DNA of 47,746 nucleotides from Clostridia bacterium. Lineage in GTDB: Bacteria; Bacillota; Clostridia; Christensenellales; Pumilibacteraceae. Numbering within the stretch: the first letter of the stretch is position 1; each line of letters begins with the position of its first letter. Below, piece by piece: positions 24,744 to 32,613 of this stretch. Below the pieces are notes generated by a model, which searched no databases, had not been told where the DNA came from, and saw only the letters and a list, made by a program, of their open reading frames with translations. The stretch covers positions 1 through 47,746 of the forward strand of contig JAAWAB010000005.1 of assembly GCA_022791915.1 (NCBI GenBank). The letters run 5' to 3'. Made by a program: the position numbers and the translations under genes.

Positions 24744-26456
24744 TTATCCGTCCTTTCCCTGGTCGCTTTCCACCGAAATCGCGTCGCGCAATTTCAAAAG
24801 AGCAATTTTGGTTTCCGCCGTTGTTTCGCCCAAAAGCGAGGCGATTTCCTGCACGACGCGCATTTGCTTACTCACTACTTCGGAAGCTGCTTGCGCCGTT
24901 TCTTCTTTAATCTTATTGAGTCTGTGCGTATAGTCTACGTCTTCGGTGATGTCTTTCATGATACAGAACAAAAGGCTCTGATTCCGTACCTTTCGGACAG
25001 TCATCTCCACCCACACGCCCGTTTTTTCCAAACGCACTTTGCGGGCGGTGAAAAATTCGTTCTCGTAGAGTGCGCGGTAAAAATCGGCGGGGTTACAGAA
25101 CTTTTCGAGCGGTTCGCCCTTTGCCGTCGTTTTACTCGTGCCGAGCATTTGCGCCGCCTTTTCGTTGATTTCCAAAACCGCCAAATCGCTGTCGACGGCA
25201 AAAATACCGTTGGGGCTGTTCTGAATGATATCGTAGGAAAGCCCTTCGGCTCGCTCGCGCATATACGGCACGCACATGCTGATTTCCGCCATGCCGTTGA
25301 ACACAGCCGCCGCCTTTTCGCGGCAGGTATTGTAACCGCAAGCGCCGCAGTTGAGTTCGTCTTCGGGGCGCGTTTTTCCCGTTGCCGCCAAAATTTTGCG
25401 AATGTCTTCTTCCGAAGGGACGCGACGCGTATCGGGAATCTGCTTGTATGTATGCGCAAAGTCGAGTTCGGGCACAGCCGACGAAAGCGCGTTCCCCTTT
25501 TTTGCATAAGCACGCACCGTTTCGGTTGCCTTGATAAATCCGCCGCGCGCTTTATGCAGTGCGCACGGACCGTTGATACACGAAAATTCGCAAGCGTGCA
25601 TCTCGATAAACATACCCGAAAGCGTATCGAGATTGCCGAGCACTTCTTTGGCGCGGGCAAGCCCGTCTACGCTGATATACTCATAGTTTTCGTTAAAAGC
25701 GGGAAACGACTTGATGATTCCGCGGTTAATGGGATAGTACCGCGCCGCATTTTTCTCTTGCGTCGTAACGTCGGTTGCCGCCACTTCGGATTGCGCGGAC
25801 GCCGAAAAATCGATTCCGATTTCGGCAAACATGGCGTTCAGTTCTTCAAACGTGAGCACGGCGTCTATGATACCGCAATCGTCCGCTTCGCGCTTTTTTG
25901 CAATACACGGTCCCAAAAATACGATTTTACTTTCCGGATACCGCTTGCGCAGAATCTTTGCGTGCGCCACCATGGGGCTGACCACGGGCGCAAGGCAAGC
26001 AAGCGCATCGGGATAGTAAATTTCTATCAGCCGCACAATAGACGGACACGCCGACGCAATGAGATTTTTATACTTTCCGCCGTCCAACAATTTTTGATAT
26101 CCGGCGGTTACTTCGCGCGCGCCTTCCGCCGTTTCAAACGCATCGGCAAATCCCAACCGTTTGAGCGCAACCGTAAACGCTCCGAAATCGGGCGCAAAAC
26201 TCGCCGCAAACGCAGGCGCCACCGACGCAATTACAGGCTTTTTGCCCGCGAGTAATTTTTTGACCGCGGCGACGTCGTTCACCACTTCTTTGGCATTGAA
26301 ACTGCACACACCCGTGCAGTGCCCGCACAGCACGCACAAATCGTCGCGGATTCGAGCGCGGTCGCCGATTACCGTAATTGCTTTCACGGGGCACTCCCGC
26401 AAACATTTATAGCAATTCTTGCAATTCGCCTGCTTGAAATTCAGATATTCCCGCAT
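24744..26456 (-). CDS. Sensory [FeFe]-hydrogenase-like protein with PAS domain (HydS-like)
   Basis: A 570-residue protein. Two [4Fe-4S] ferredoxin-type motifs lie at the N-terminus (CKNCYKCLRECP, CVLCGHCTGVC). The hydrogenase-type domain (about 65-360) carries H-cluster motifs SACPS, GPCIAKKRE and MHACEFSCINGP. A further [4Fe-4S] motif CGACGYNTC follows, then a PAS domain (about 420-530) with IQNSPNGIFAVDSDLAVLEI, and a C-terminal helix. The proton-relay Cys of TSCCP is replaced by Ala, as reported for HydS sensor proteins, while the cluster-ligand Cys residues remain. It therefore probably senses rather than turns over H2. The ATG at 26456 has a GGAGGAA site; the frame is open 12 codons further upstream. 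It is the second gene after the [2Fe-2S] protein. Confidence 0.87.
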   Translation of the reverse strand: MREYLNFKQANCKNCYKCLRECPVKAITVIGDRARIRDDLCVLCGHCTGVCSFNAKEVVNDVAAVKKLLAGKKPVIASVAPAFAASFAPDFGAFTVALKRLGFADAFETAEGAREVTAGYQKLLDGGKYKNLIASACPSIVRLIEIYYPDALACLAPVVSPMVAHAKILRKRYPESKIVFLGPCIAKKREADDCGIIDAVLTFEELNAMFAEIGIDFSASAQSEVAATDVTTQEKNAARYYPINRGIIKSFPAFNENYEYISVDGLARAKEVLGNLDTLSGMFIEMHACEFSCINGPCALHKARGGFIKATETVRAYAKKGNALSSAVPELDFAHTYKQIPDTRRVPSEEDIRKILAATGKTRPEDELNCGACGYNTCREKAAAVFNGMAEISMCVPYMRERAEGLSYDIIQNSPNGIFAVDSDLAVLEINEKAAQMLGTSKTTAKGEPLEKFCNPADFYRALYENEFFTARKVRLEKTGVWVEMTVRKVRNQSLLFCIMKDITEDVDYTHRLNKIKEETAQAASEVVSKQMRVVQEIASLLGETTAETKIALLKLRDAISVESDQGKDG

Positions 26457-26492
26457 TGTATTTCCTCCGTCCTTCAAGACGCTGCCCGTCAA

Positions 26493-26732
26493 TCAGCCGC
26501 GCAACACCTTTTCGGCAAAAACGGTTTCCACCGTTTCGGGCGTAACGCCGTCCCAAAATTCGCCGTCGCCCGTTACGGTTACGCCGCTGCCGCACTTGCC
26601 CAGGCAGAAACTTGCCGCAAGATTGACCTTTCCTTCCAGCCCGTTATCGGCAATCAGTTTTTTGAGCTTTTCAATCACTTCATAACTTCCGCGCAAATGA
26701 CACGACGACCCGATACACACTTTTATTTCCAT
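26493..26732 (-). CDS. Thioredoxin-like [2Fe-2S] ferredoxin
   Basis: A 79-residue protein of the NuoE/HydC-type thioredoxin-like ferredoxin fold, starting MEIKVCIGSSCHLRGS. The four cluster cysteines are visible as C-4-C near the start and FCLGKC near residue 45. It resembles the small stand-alone versions found beside HydS genes in Clostridia and probably transfers electrons to or from the HydS-like protein. The ATG at 26732 has a GGGAGG site eight bases upstream. First gene of the cluster, with its own promoter. Confidence 0.85.
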   Translation of the reverse strand: MEIKVCIGSSCHLRGSYEVIEKLKKLIADNGLEGKVNLAASFCLGKCGSGVTVTGDGEFWDGVTPETVETVFAEKVLRG

Positions 26733-26782
26733 ACTGCGCCTCCCGACGTTTGTATTTTTCTTTCGCACATGGGTGCAGAATA

Positions 26783-26811
26783 AGTATACCATACAATCGA
26801 ATACTTGGCAA
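26783..26811 (-). promoter_or_regulatory. Promoter of the sensory hydrogenase operon
   Basis: On the minus strand TTGCCA (26811-26806), 17 bases, TATACT (26788-26783) with an extended TGG. It lies between the terminator of the ABC importer operon and the [2Fe-2S] gene. Confidence 0.72.
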
Positions 26812-26853
26812 TCCTTTTTTTATATTTGGTGTTTTCCACCCCGCAACACGTTA

Positions 26854-26891
26854 AAAAGGCGCACCGACATAAATCTGTCTGCACGCCTTTT
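26854..26891 (-). terminator. Terminator of the maltodextrin operon
   Basis: Outer stem AAAAGGCG/CGCCTTTT (26854-26861, 26884-26891) with an inner GACA/TGTC stem, followed on the minus strand by TTTTTAA. It lies just after the ATP-binding protein gene. Confidence 0.75.
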
Positions 26892-26916
26892 CCCATTCTT
26901 TTTTCACCTAAAAACG

Positions 26917-28836
26917 TTACACAATACGGATATCGCGCTCTTTTTCTATTACGCTCACCTTTTGCATATCGGGAATCAGTTCCACCCTGTTTGATAGTTC
27001 TTCTTCGGCAGACACGTAGAGCGTAGCGTTTCCCACTTCGCACACGGCGAATTTTTCCGCGCCGAAGTCAAGCGTTTCCACCACACGAGCAGGAATCCCG
27101 TCGCGCCCCACCTTAAAATCATACGGCGTCCATTCGTAATCGAACACGGTGTTAAATACTTTTCTGCCCGAGAACGCACCGAACATCTTTTTTGCCACGT
27201 CTTCGGGGACGGAGAATTTTTTGCCGTTCAACACGGCGGAATATATCGTTTTTTTACCCTGCGCGTCGGTCACCTTATCCATGGCAAACGTGCCCGTAAG
27301 TTTGTTCGTGAGCGGCATGCCGGGGATGGGGTCGGCGTTGTCGGGTTGCAGAATCACCTTTTTCCAATCGATACGCACGCCCGTTTTTCCTTCGGCAACG
27401 GGAGAATCGGACAACATGAACAGATTGTGACCGCCCACTTCGAGCGTGACGAGATATTGCCCTGCCACTTCTTCGCACGCAATCACGTTCGCTTTCACGT
27501 CTTCTCCCGCCATAACGCCCGATACGGGAAGCAACATTTCTCCCTTACCCGACGGGCAACGCACGGCGGGCGGAATCGGAAGCTTTTGTCCCAAAAATTC
27601 CAGCGTATTCTTTTCTATCGTAACGGGCACATAGTTATATTCGGGCACTCGCGGCAAAATGCTCTTTTCCGTTTCTTTATCAAACAGATGCATGGCGCGG
27701 ATATCGAGCGCGGCGTCATACGTTTCGCCCACTTTATATTCGCGGAATCCCGCCACTTTCACGATAACGTTGGCGGGCACGTCGGCGTTCTCTTCGTCGG
27801 CGAGATTGATACTGCCGTATATCAACGTTTCGTTCCCCAACTCTTCGGTGTGCGATACCCGAATCCGCACGTTTACGTTACTCTTTTTTACGACTTCGGG
27901 GTCGAGCGAAATATCTTCCGCACGGAATCCCACATACACGGGTTTATCGCCGCGCAGATATTGCGGCATTACCTTAATCATAGCGGCATACGGCACGTTT
28001 ATTTCCGTTTGCGCCTGCGTAAAGTTTATTTTTACGTTGTTGCCGTCACGCATCAGCGTCCCTTCGAAAAAGTTCATTTGCGGCGTTCCGATGAATCCCG
28101 CAACGAATTTATTGGCGGGATACCGATACACGTTACGCGGCGTGTCGATTTGCTGTATGAAACCGTCTTTCATAACCACGATACGCGTGCCCATTGTCAT
28201 GGCTTCCACCTGGTCGTGCGTAACGTACACAAACGTGGTGTTCAGCTTATTATGCAACTTAACGATTTCCGCCCGCATCTGCGTGCGCAGTTTGGCGTCC
28301 AGATTGGAGAGCGGCTCGTCAAGCAACATTACTTTGGGTTCGCGCACGATGGCGCGCCCGAGCGCCACACGCTGACGCTGTCCGCCCGACATCTCTTTGG
28401 GCTTCTTTTTGAGATAGTCGGTAATTCCCAGAATTTCCGCCGCTTCGCGCACCCGTCTGTCGATTTCGCTTTTGGGCAATTTGCGCATGTGCACCCGCCC
28501 GCGTTCGTCCTTTTGCGGAATACGACGCATTTGCAATCCGAACGCAATGTTTCCGTGAATCGTCATGTGCGGATAAAGCGCGTAATTTTGGAACACCATG
28601 GCTATATCCCTGTCTTTGGGGTCCATGTTGTTTACCACCGTTTCGCCGATTTTCAACTCACCCGCCGAAATTTCTTCCAACCCCGCAATCATGCGGAGCA
28701 TGGTGGATTTACCGCACCCCGACGGGCCTACAAACACAATGAACTCTTTGTCGTCCACCTTCATGTTGAAGTCGTTGACCGCCTTCGTTCCGTTGGGGTA
28801 AACCTTGTATATATGTTTCATGCTGATATTTGCCAT
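26917..28836 (-). CDS. Sugar ABC importer ATPase (MsmX/UgpC type) with long C-terminal extension
   Basis: A 639-residue ATPase that powers carbohydrate import. Residues 1-240 form a standard domain: Walker A GPSGCGKST (38-46), signature MSGGQRQRV and Walker B VMLLDEPLSNLD. A TOBE region follows (about 240-380). Relatives end near 365-380; here about 260 more residues follow, which include a second TOBE-like stretch (LFMLSDSPVAEG, WKKVILQPDN). The extension could be regulatory, binding an inducer or phosphotransferase partner as TOBE domains do in MalK, but this is inference. It is the last gene of the operon, 15 bases after the MalG-type permease, with its own AAGGAG site. Confidence 0.92.
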   Translation of the reverse strand: MANISMKHIYKVYPNGTKAVNDFNMKVDDKEFIVFVGPSGCGKSTMLRMIAGLEEISAGELKIGETVVNNMDPKDRDIAMVFQNYALYPHMTIHGNIAFGLQMRRIPQKDERGRVHMRKLPKSEIDRRVREAAEILGITDYLKKKPKEMSGGQRQRVALGRAIVREPKVMLLDEPLSNLDAKLRTQMRAEIVKLHNKLNTTFVYVTHDQVEAMTMGTRIVVMKDGFIQQIDTPRNVYRYPANKFVAGFIGTPQMNFFEGTLMRDGNNVKINFTQAQTEINVPYAAMIKVMPQYLRGDKPVYVGFRAEDISLDPEVVKKSNVNVRIRVSHTEELGNETLIYGSINLADEENADVPANVIVKVAGFREYKVGETYDAALDIRAMHLFDKETEKSILPRVPEYNYVPVTIEKNTLEFLGQKLPIPPAVRCPSGKGEMLLPVSGVMAGEDVKANVIACEEVAGQYLVTLEVGGHNLFMLSDSPVAEGKTGVRIDWKKVILQPDNADPIPGMPLTNKLTGTFAMDKVTDAQGKKTIYSAVLNGKKFSVPEDVAKKMFGAFSGRKVFNTVFDYEWTPYDFKVGRDGIPARVVETLDFGAEKFAVCEVGNATLYVSAEEELSNRVELIPDMQKVSVIEKERDIRIV

Positions 28837-28851
28837 ACGATTTTTTTCTCC

Positions 28852-29697
28852 TTATTGTTTTACCGCGCCTGCGGAAAGTCCGTTAATCAGGAATTTACTC
28901 AATCCGAAATAGAAGATGACGATAGGCACCGCAATAAATACCGCGCCTGCCGCAAACCGTGAAAATTCGGTGTTATCCAGCGACATCAAGCCCACCGCCA
29001 CGGTATACAACTCTTTGTTTTTAAGCAACAGTTTGGGCAGAATGAAATCGCTCCACGGCCACACGAACGACGACAACAGTGTGTAAACAATCATAGGCGC
29101 GGCAAGCGGCATGGTAATGCGCGCGAACACCTGCGCGTTGGACGCGCCGTCGATACGCGCCGCTTCGTCTATGGAATAGGATATCGTATCGAAAAATCCC
29201 TTTTGCGTAAGATACCCCATAGGCGCACCCGCCGAATAGATGAGAATGAGCCCGAAATGATTGTTAATCATGTTGAACTGCGTCATCAGAAGGTACACGG
29301 CGGTCATCGCCATGAACGACGGGAACATGCCGAGCACAAGCGTTGTTTTCATGATTGCCTTTCTGCTCTTAAAGCGGAAACGCGACATGCAATACGCCGT
29401 GAGTATGGTGAGCGCCGTTCCGATTACACTGCTGCCGAGCGATACAATCAGCGTGTTGGCAAACCATTTGGGATAGTTATACATATCGGTGTCGGTGAAC
29501 AATTTGCGAAAACTGTCAAAACTGTACTGCGCGGGGAAAAATCCTTTGAACGAATAAATAGAACCCGTTTTGGAAAAAGACGCCAGCACCAGCCACAGAA
29601 TGGGAAACAGGAAAATCGCACAGACCACGATGAGAATCGCATATGTAAGCGTGGCGTCCACCGCCTTGCGAACCAACAAACCACCTTTCTTTTTCAT
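28852..29697 (-). CDS. Sugar ABC importer permease, MalG type
   Basis: A 281-residue inner-membrane subunit with six predicted helices. The ATPase-contact EAA loop is EAARIDGASNAQVFARITMP (about 190-209). The ATG overlaps the stop of the upstream MalF-type gene by four bases (ATGA), and an AGGAGG site is present. It pairs with the MalF-type permease to form the channel. The maltodextrin assignment follows from the GH13 gene and binding protein in the same operon. Confidence 0.92.
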   Translation of the reverse strand: MKKKGGLLVRKAVDATLTYAILIVVCAIFLFPILWLVLASFSKTGSIYSFKGFFPAQYSFDSFRKLFTDTDMYNYPKWFANTLIVSLGSSVIGTALTILTAYCMSRFRFKSRKAIMKTTLVLGMFPSFMAMTAVYLLMTQFNMINNHFGLILIYSAGAPMGYLTQKGFFDTISYSIDEAARIDGASNAQVFARITMPLAAPMIVYTLLSSFVWPWSDFILPKLLLKNKELYTVAVGLMSLDNTEFSRFAAGAVFIAVPIVIFYFGLSKFLINGLSAGAVKQ

Positions 29698-31142
29698 TGA
29701 TACGTTTCCTCCTGTTTGTAAGACGGCGACATCACGTATACCGAAAGCGAAATAACAGACGTTAATATGAAGATGATAATACTGATTGCCGCACCGATAG
29801 AATAGTAGTTGTTATCAATCGACATGTTATATAGCCAGTTGATTAGCAAGTCGGTGTCGCTTGCCAAGAAATATTCGGGCAAATATAATCCGCCGCGCAA
29901 GAAATAGAATATTCCGAAGTTATTGAAATTGGCGATAAACTGTGAAATCAGCACGGGCATGGTAGCAAACAGAACATACGGTAACGTAATACGCGTAAAC
30001 TGCCGGAATGCGTTGGCGCCGTCTACTTTTGCCGCCTCATACAAGTCGGCGTTTAAGTTGGAAAGTATACCCGTGGCAAGCAACATGCTACTCGGCACGC
30101 ATAACCAAGCGTTTACAAACAAGCCGATTCCGCGCGCCATCCATTTGGCGTCGATATCCAAAAATCCGATTGCCGTGCCGCCCGCTTGCGTAATCATTTG
30201 GTTAATCGGTCCGCCGTAAGAAAACATATACTTAAAGGCTATCAACGTGATAAAGCCGGGCACCGCATATGCAAGTATGGGAAACAGCCGCCAGAACACT
30301 TTACCTTTTACGCACTTTTTGTTGAGAAGAAGCGCCAACCCTAGTCCCGCAAAATAGTTGAGTGCCGTGGCGAGTATCGCCCACAGAAGATTCCAACCGA
30401 GTATGTGGAAGAATGTAGATGCAAACTGCCCGAGCGATAGAATTTTGCCGAAGTTGGCAAACCCCACCCAATCGATAAGCGCGGGCGGAACGATTTCGCC
30501 GCCGTAGTTGGTGAATGCAATCACAATCATGAACACAATGGGCAGAATGTTGAACACGCACACGCCGAGAATGGGCAATACCATTGCGGTTTTGTAAAAG
30601 TTACGATTAAGTAGCGAGCGCATTTCTTCGGTAAACGTCTGCGGCTGTTTTAAGGTATCTACCGCGCTCTGAATCCTGTATGCGTCCTTCACGTTTGCAA
30701 CGTACAGCACGATATAGAATATAATGGCGATAATAGACAGAATACCCATCAGCATCATAATTACCGAGTTATCGCCTTCTATGCCGTACCAGGCATTGCT
30801 CTCGCGCACACCCAGCGTAAAAAAGCCGATGAAATCTTTGGCGCCGCGGAATACGAAATACAGAATAAATCCCACCTGCGCCGCCAAAAACAGACAGCCT
30901 TTTATCCACTGCTTGTATAAGAGTTGCCCCAAGCCCATAATCAGCATAGAGGCGCTCACTTTGCCGTTGCCCTGCGTTAGCACTTCTTTCACGCGGGCGT
31001 TTGTAGCTTTGATTTTTGCCCGCATTCTACGGAAAAAGTTTACAATCGCCACACCGATTTTGTGAAAAAGCACTTTGCACCTTATTCCGCAACGGTTGAA
31101 AAAGACGCTTGCCCTTGTTTTCTTTTTTACGTTACTTTTCAT
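29694..31142 (-). CDS. Sugar ABC importer permease, MalF type
   Basis: A 482-residue permease subunit. Beyond the usual six-helix core (about 185-480) it has an N-terminal extension of roughly 180 residues that begins with a very basic stretch (1-60) and adds about two to three helices. Extra N-terminal helices also occur in E. coli MalF, and similar long versions are common in Clostridia. The EAA loop is YEAAKVDGANAFRQFTRITL near the C-terminus. A strong AAGGAGG site precedes the ATG at 31142. It lies 18 bases after the binding-protein gene. Confidence 0.9.
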   Translation of the reverse strand: MKSNVKKKTRASVFFNRCGIRCKVLFHKIGVAIVNFFRRMRAKIKATNARVKEVLTQGNGKVSASMLIMGLGQLLYKQWIKGCLFLAAQVGFILYFVFRGAKDFIGFFTLGVRESNAWYGIEGDNSVIMMLMGILSIIAIIFYIVLYVANVKDAYRIQSAVDTLKQPQTFTEEMRSLLNRNFYKTAMVLPILGVCVFNILPIVFMIVIAFTNYGGEIVPPALIDWVGFANFGKILSLGQFASTFFHILGWNLLWAILATALNYFAGLGLALLLNKKCVKGKVFWRLFPILAYAVPGFITLIAFKYMFSYGGPINQMITQAGGTAIGFLDIDAKWMARGIGLFVNAWLCVPSSMLLATGILSNLNADLYEAAKVDGANAFRQFTRITLPYVLFATMPVLISQFIANFNNFGIFYFLRGGLYLPEYFLASDTDLLINWLYNMSIDNNYYSIGAAISIIIFILTSVISLSVYVMSPSYKQEETYQ

Positions 31143-31160
31143 CTTTCCCTCCTTTTCGAA

Positions 31161-32597
31161 TCAATCTTTCAATGTGAATATTGCATCGTAAATTTGCTTG
31201 TCAACGGCTTTTAGCGCCGCCTTGATTTTATCTTCGGTGTCGTATTTTATATCCGACGTGCGGAATGCGTCTTTGGCAAGGTCTTGAAACAACGTTTGCA
31301 ACGGCGTCCAGATTTGCGAATTCTCTTTAATAGACGGCATTACCACAATATTGCCGTTTTCCAAATTACCGTTGATAATCTCCGATAATCCTCCCACCTG
31401 TTCGGCAACGTCGCCGCGCGCGGGCACGATTCCCAGCAATTCGTTTCTACGCAACACCATTTCGTACGACGTGGCAAAGTCCACAAACGCAAGCGCCGCA
31501 TTGGGGTATTTGGTATACGAACTGATTGCATACCCTTGCACGCCGCCCATCATCTTGTTATCCACAAAGCCTTGGCTTTCGTCCGTAAGGTCGCCGCTTG
31601 CGGGCAACTTGGGCATGGTTACCGTAACAAGATTTTCTTCCGCTTGCTCGCGCGACATTCCCGCGGCAACCATTTCGTCGATGAACATGGTATACACGTC
31701 GGGCGTGGTGACGGTGGCAAAAAATTCTCCCGACGCAATTGCGGCATATGCGCCCGTAGTAACCGAGTCGTCGATACACCGCTCGTCCATTACCGACGCA
31801 AGCTGCCGAATCACCTTGGCCCCCAAATGTGCGTTTCCCGCGCTGTGCCCGATGTCGGACGGGTCGGTATTGTTATTGCCGAACGTGTAGCCGCCGTAGC
31901 TGTATAGATACCCCACCGAAAAATACGGTTCCAAAAAGGAGCGCATATAGCCGAATTTCTTCCCGCCGTTCTGCGTTTTTACCTGCTTGGAATAACGGTA
32001 CATGTCCGTCCAGTATTCAATCATATCGGGCACGCCGTTCTTGTCGTCGTCCCACTCCGTTTCCCAGTTTTCGGGCAACAAATCCTTGCGATAATACAAC
32101 AGCGGACCCTGCGCATTTACGGGCACGCCGAACACATAACTTTCGCCGCCCACCACGTTGGTATACGACTGCCACGCTTTTTCGCTCACCTGCTCGTAGC
32201 ACGAAAGCGTTTCTACGGGCAACGGCAGAATGTGCTTGCCGTCGGGATAGCGCATCAGACGGTCGTTCGCCTGATAGAGAACGTCGGGACCGTAACCGAA
32301 TGGACCGTCGTTTTCCAAATCGGTATATTGGTCCATGTTGGCGTCCACTGCCTTGATACCGTATTCGGCATACTTTTGATTGAACGCCGCAATCAACTCA
32401 CCGAGATACCCCTGCTTGATTGCCGTGTCGTTTTCCAGAATCCGCAGGGTGGCGCCGTGTTCCAGCTCTCCCGTGAATTTGTTCGCGCCTTCGCTGCCGC
32501 TCTTTGCCGCGGCGATACTGCCCACGATTCCCACCGTGAGAATCACCGCCAGCAAAACGGCGATATGCGACGAAAGCGCCACAATGTTTTTCTTCAT
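31161..32597 (-). CDS. Extracellular sugar-binding protein, MalE type
   Basis: A 478-residue solute-binding protein of the MalE type. Visible signs are the N-terminal export segment (about residues 5-31), the ATLRILENDTAIKQGYLGELIAAF start of the mature domain, and the closing PSIKENSQIWTPLQTLFQDLAKDAF helix region. There is no lipobox Cys. Gram-positive binding proteins are normally lipoproteins, so this one is either held by an uncleaved signal anchor or cleaved after AAA and released. It is the second gene of the maltodextrin operon, directly before the permeases. Confidence 0.87.
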   Translation of the reverse strand: MKKNIVALSSHIAVLLAVILTVGIVGSIAAAKSGSEGANKFTGELEHGATLRILENDTAIKQGYLGELIAAFNQKYAEYGIKAVDANMDQYTDLENDGPFGYGPDVLYQANDRLMRYPDGKHILPLPVETLSCYEQVSEKAWQSYTNVVGGESYVFGVPVNAQGPLLYYRKDLLPENWETEWDDDKNGVPDMIEYWTDMYRYSKQVKTQNGGKKFGYMRSFLEPYFSVGYLYSYGGYTFGNNNTDPSDIGHSAGNAHLGAKVIRQLASVMDERCIDDSVTTGAYAAIASGEFFATVTTPDVYTMFIDEMVAAGMSREQAEENLVTVTMPKLPASGDLTDESQGFVDNKMMGGVQGYAISSYTKYPNAALAFVDFATSYEMVLRRNELLGIVPARGDVAEQVGGLSEIINGNLENGNIVVMPSIKENSQIWTPLQTLFQDLAKDAFRTSDIKYDTEDKIKAALKAVDKQIYDAIFTLKD

Positions 32598-32613
32598 CTT
32601 ACCCCTCCTTTAT

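Noticed and set aside
27346-28962. Long plus-strand open frame opposite the ABC importer ATPase
   Set aside because: Same complementary-phase shadow; the minus strand encodes a full ABC ATPase.
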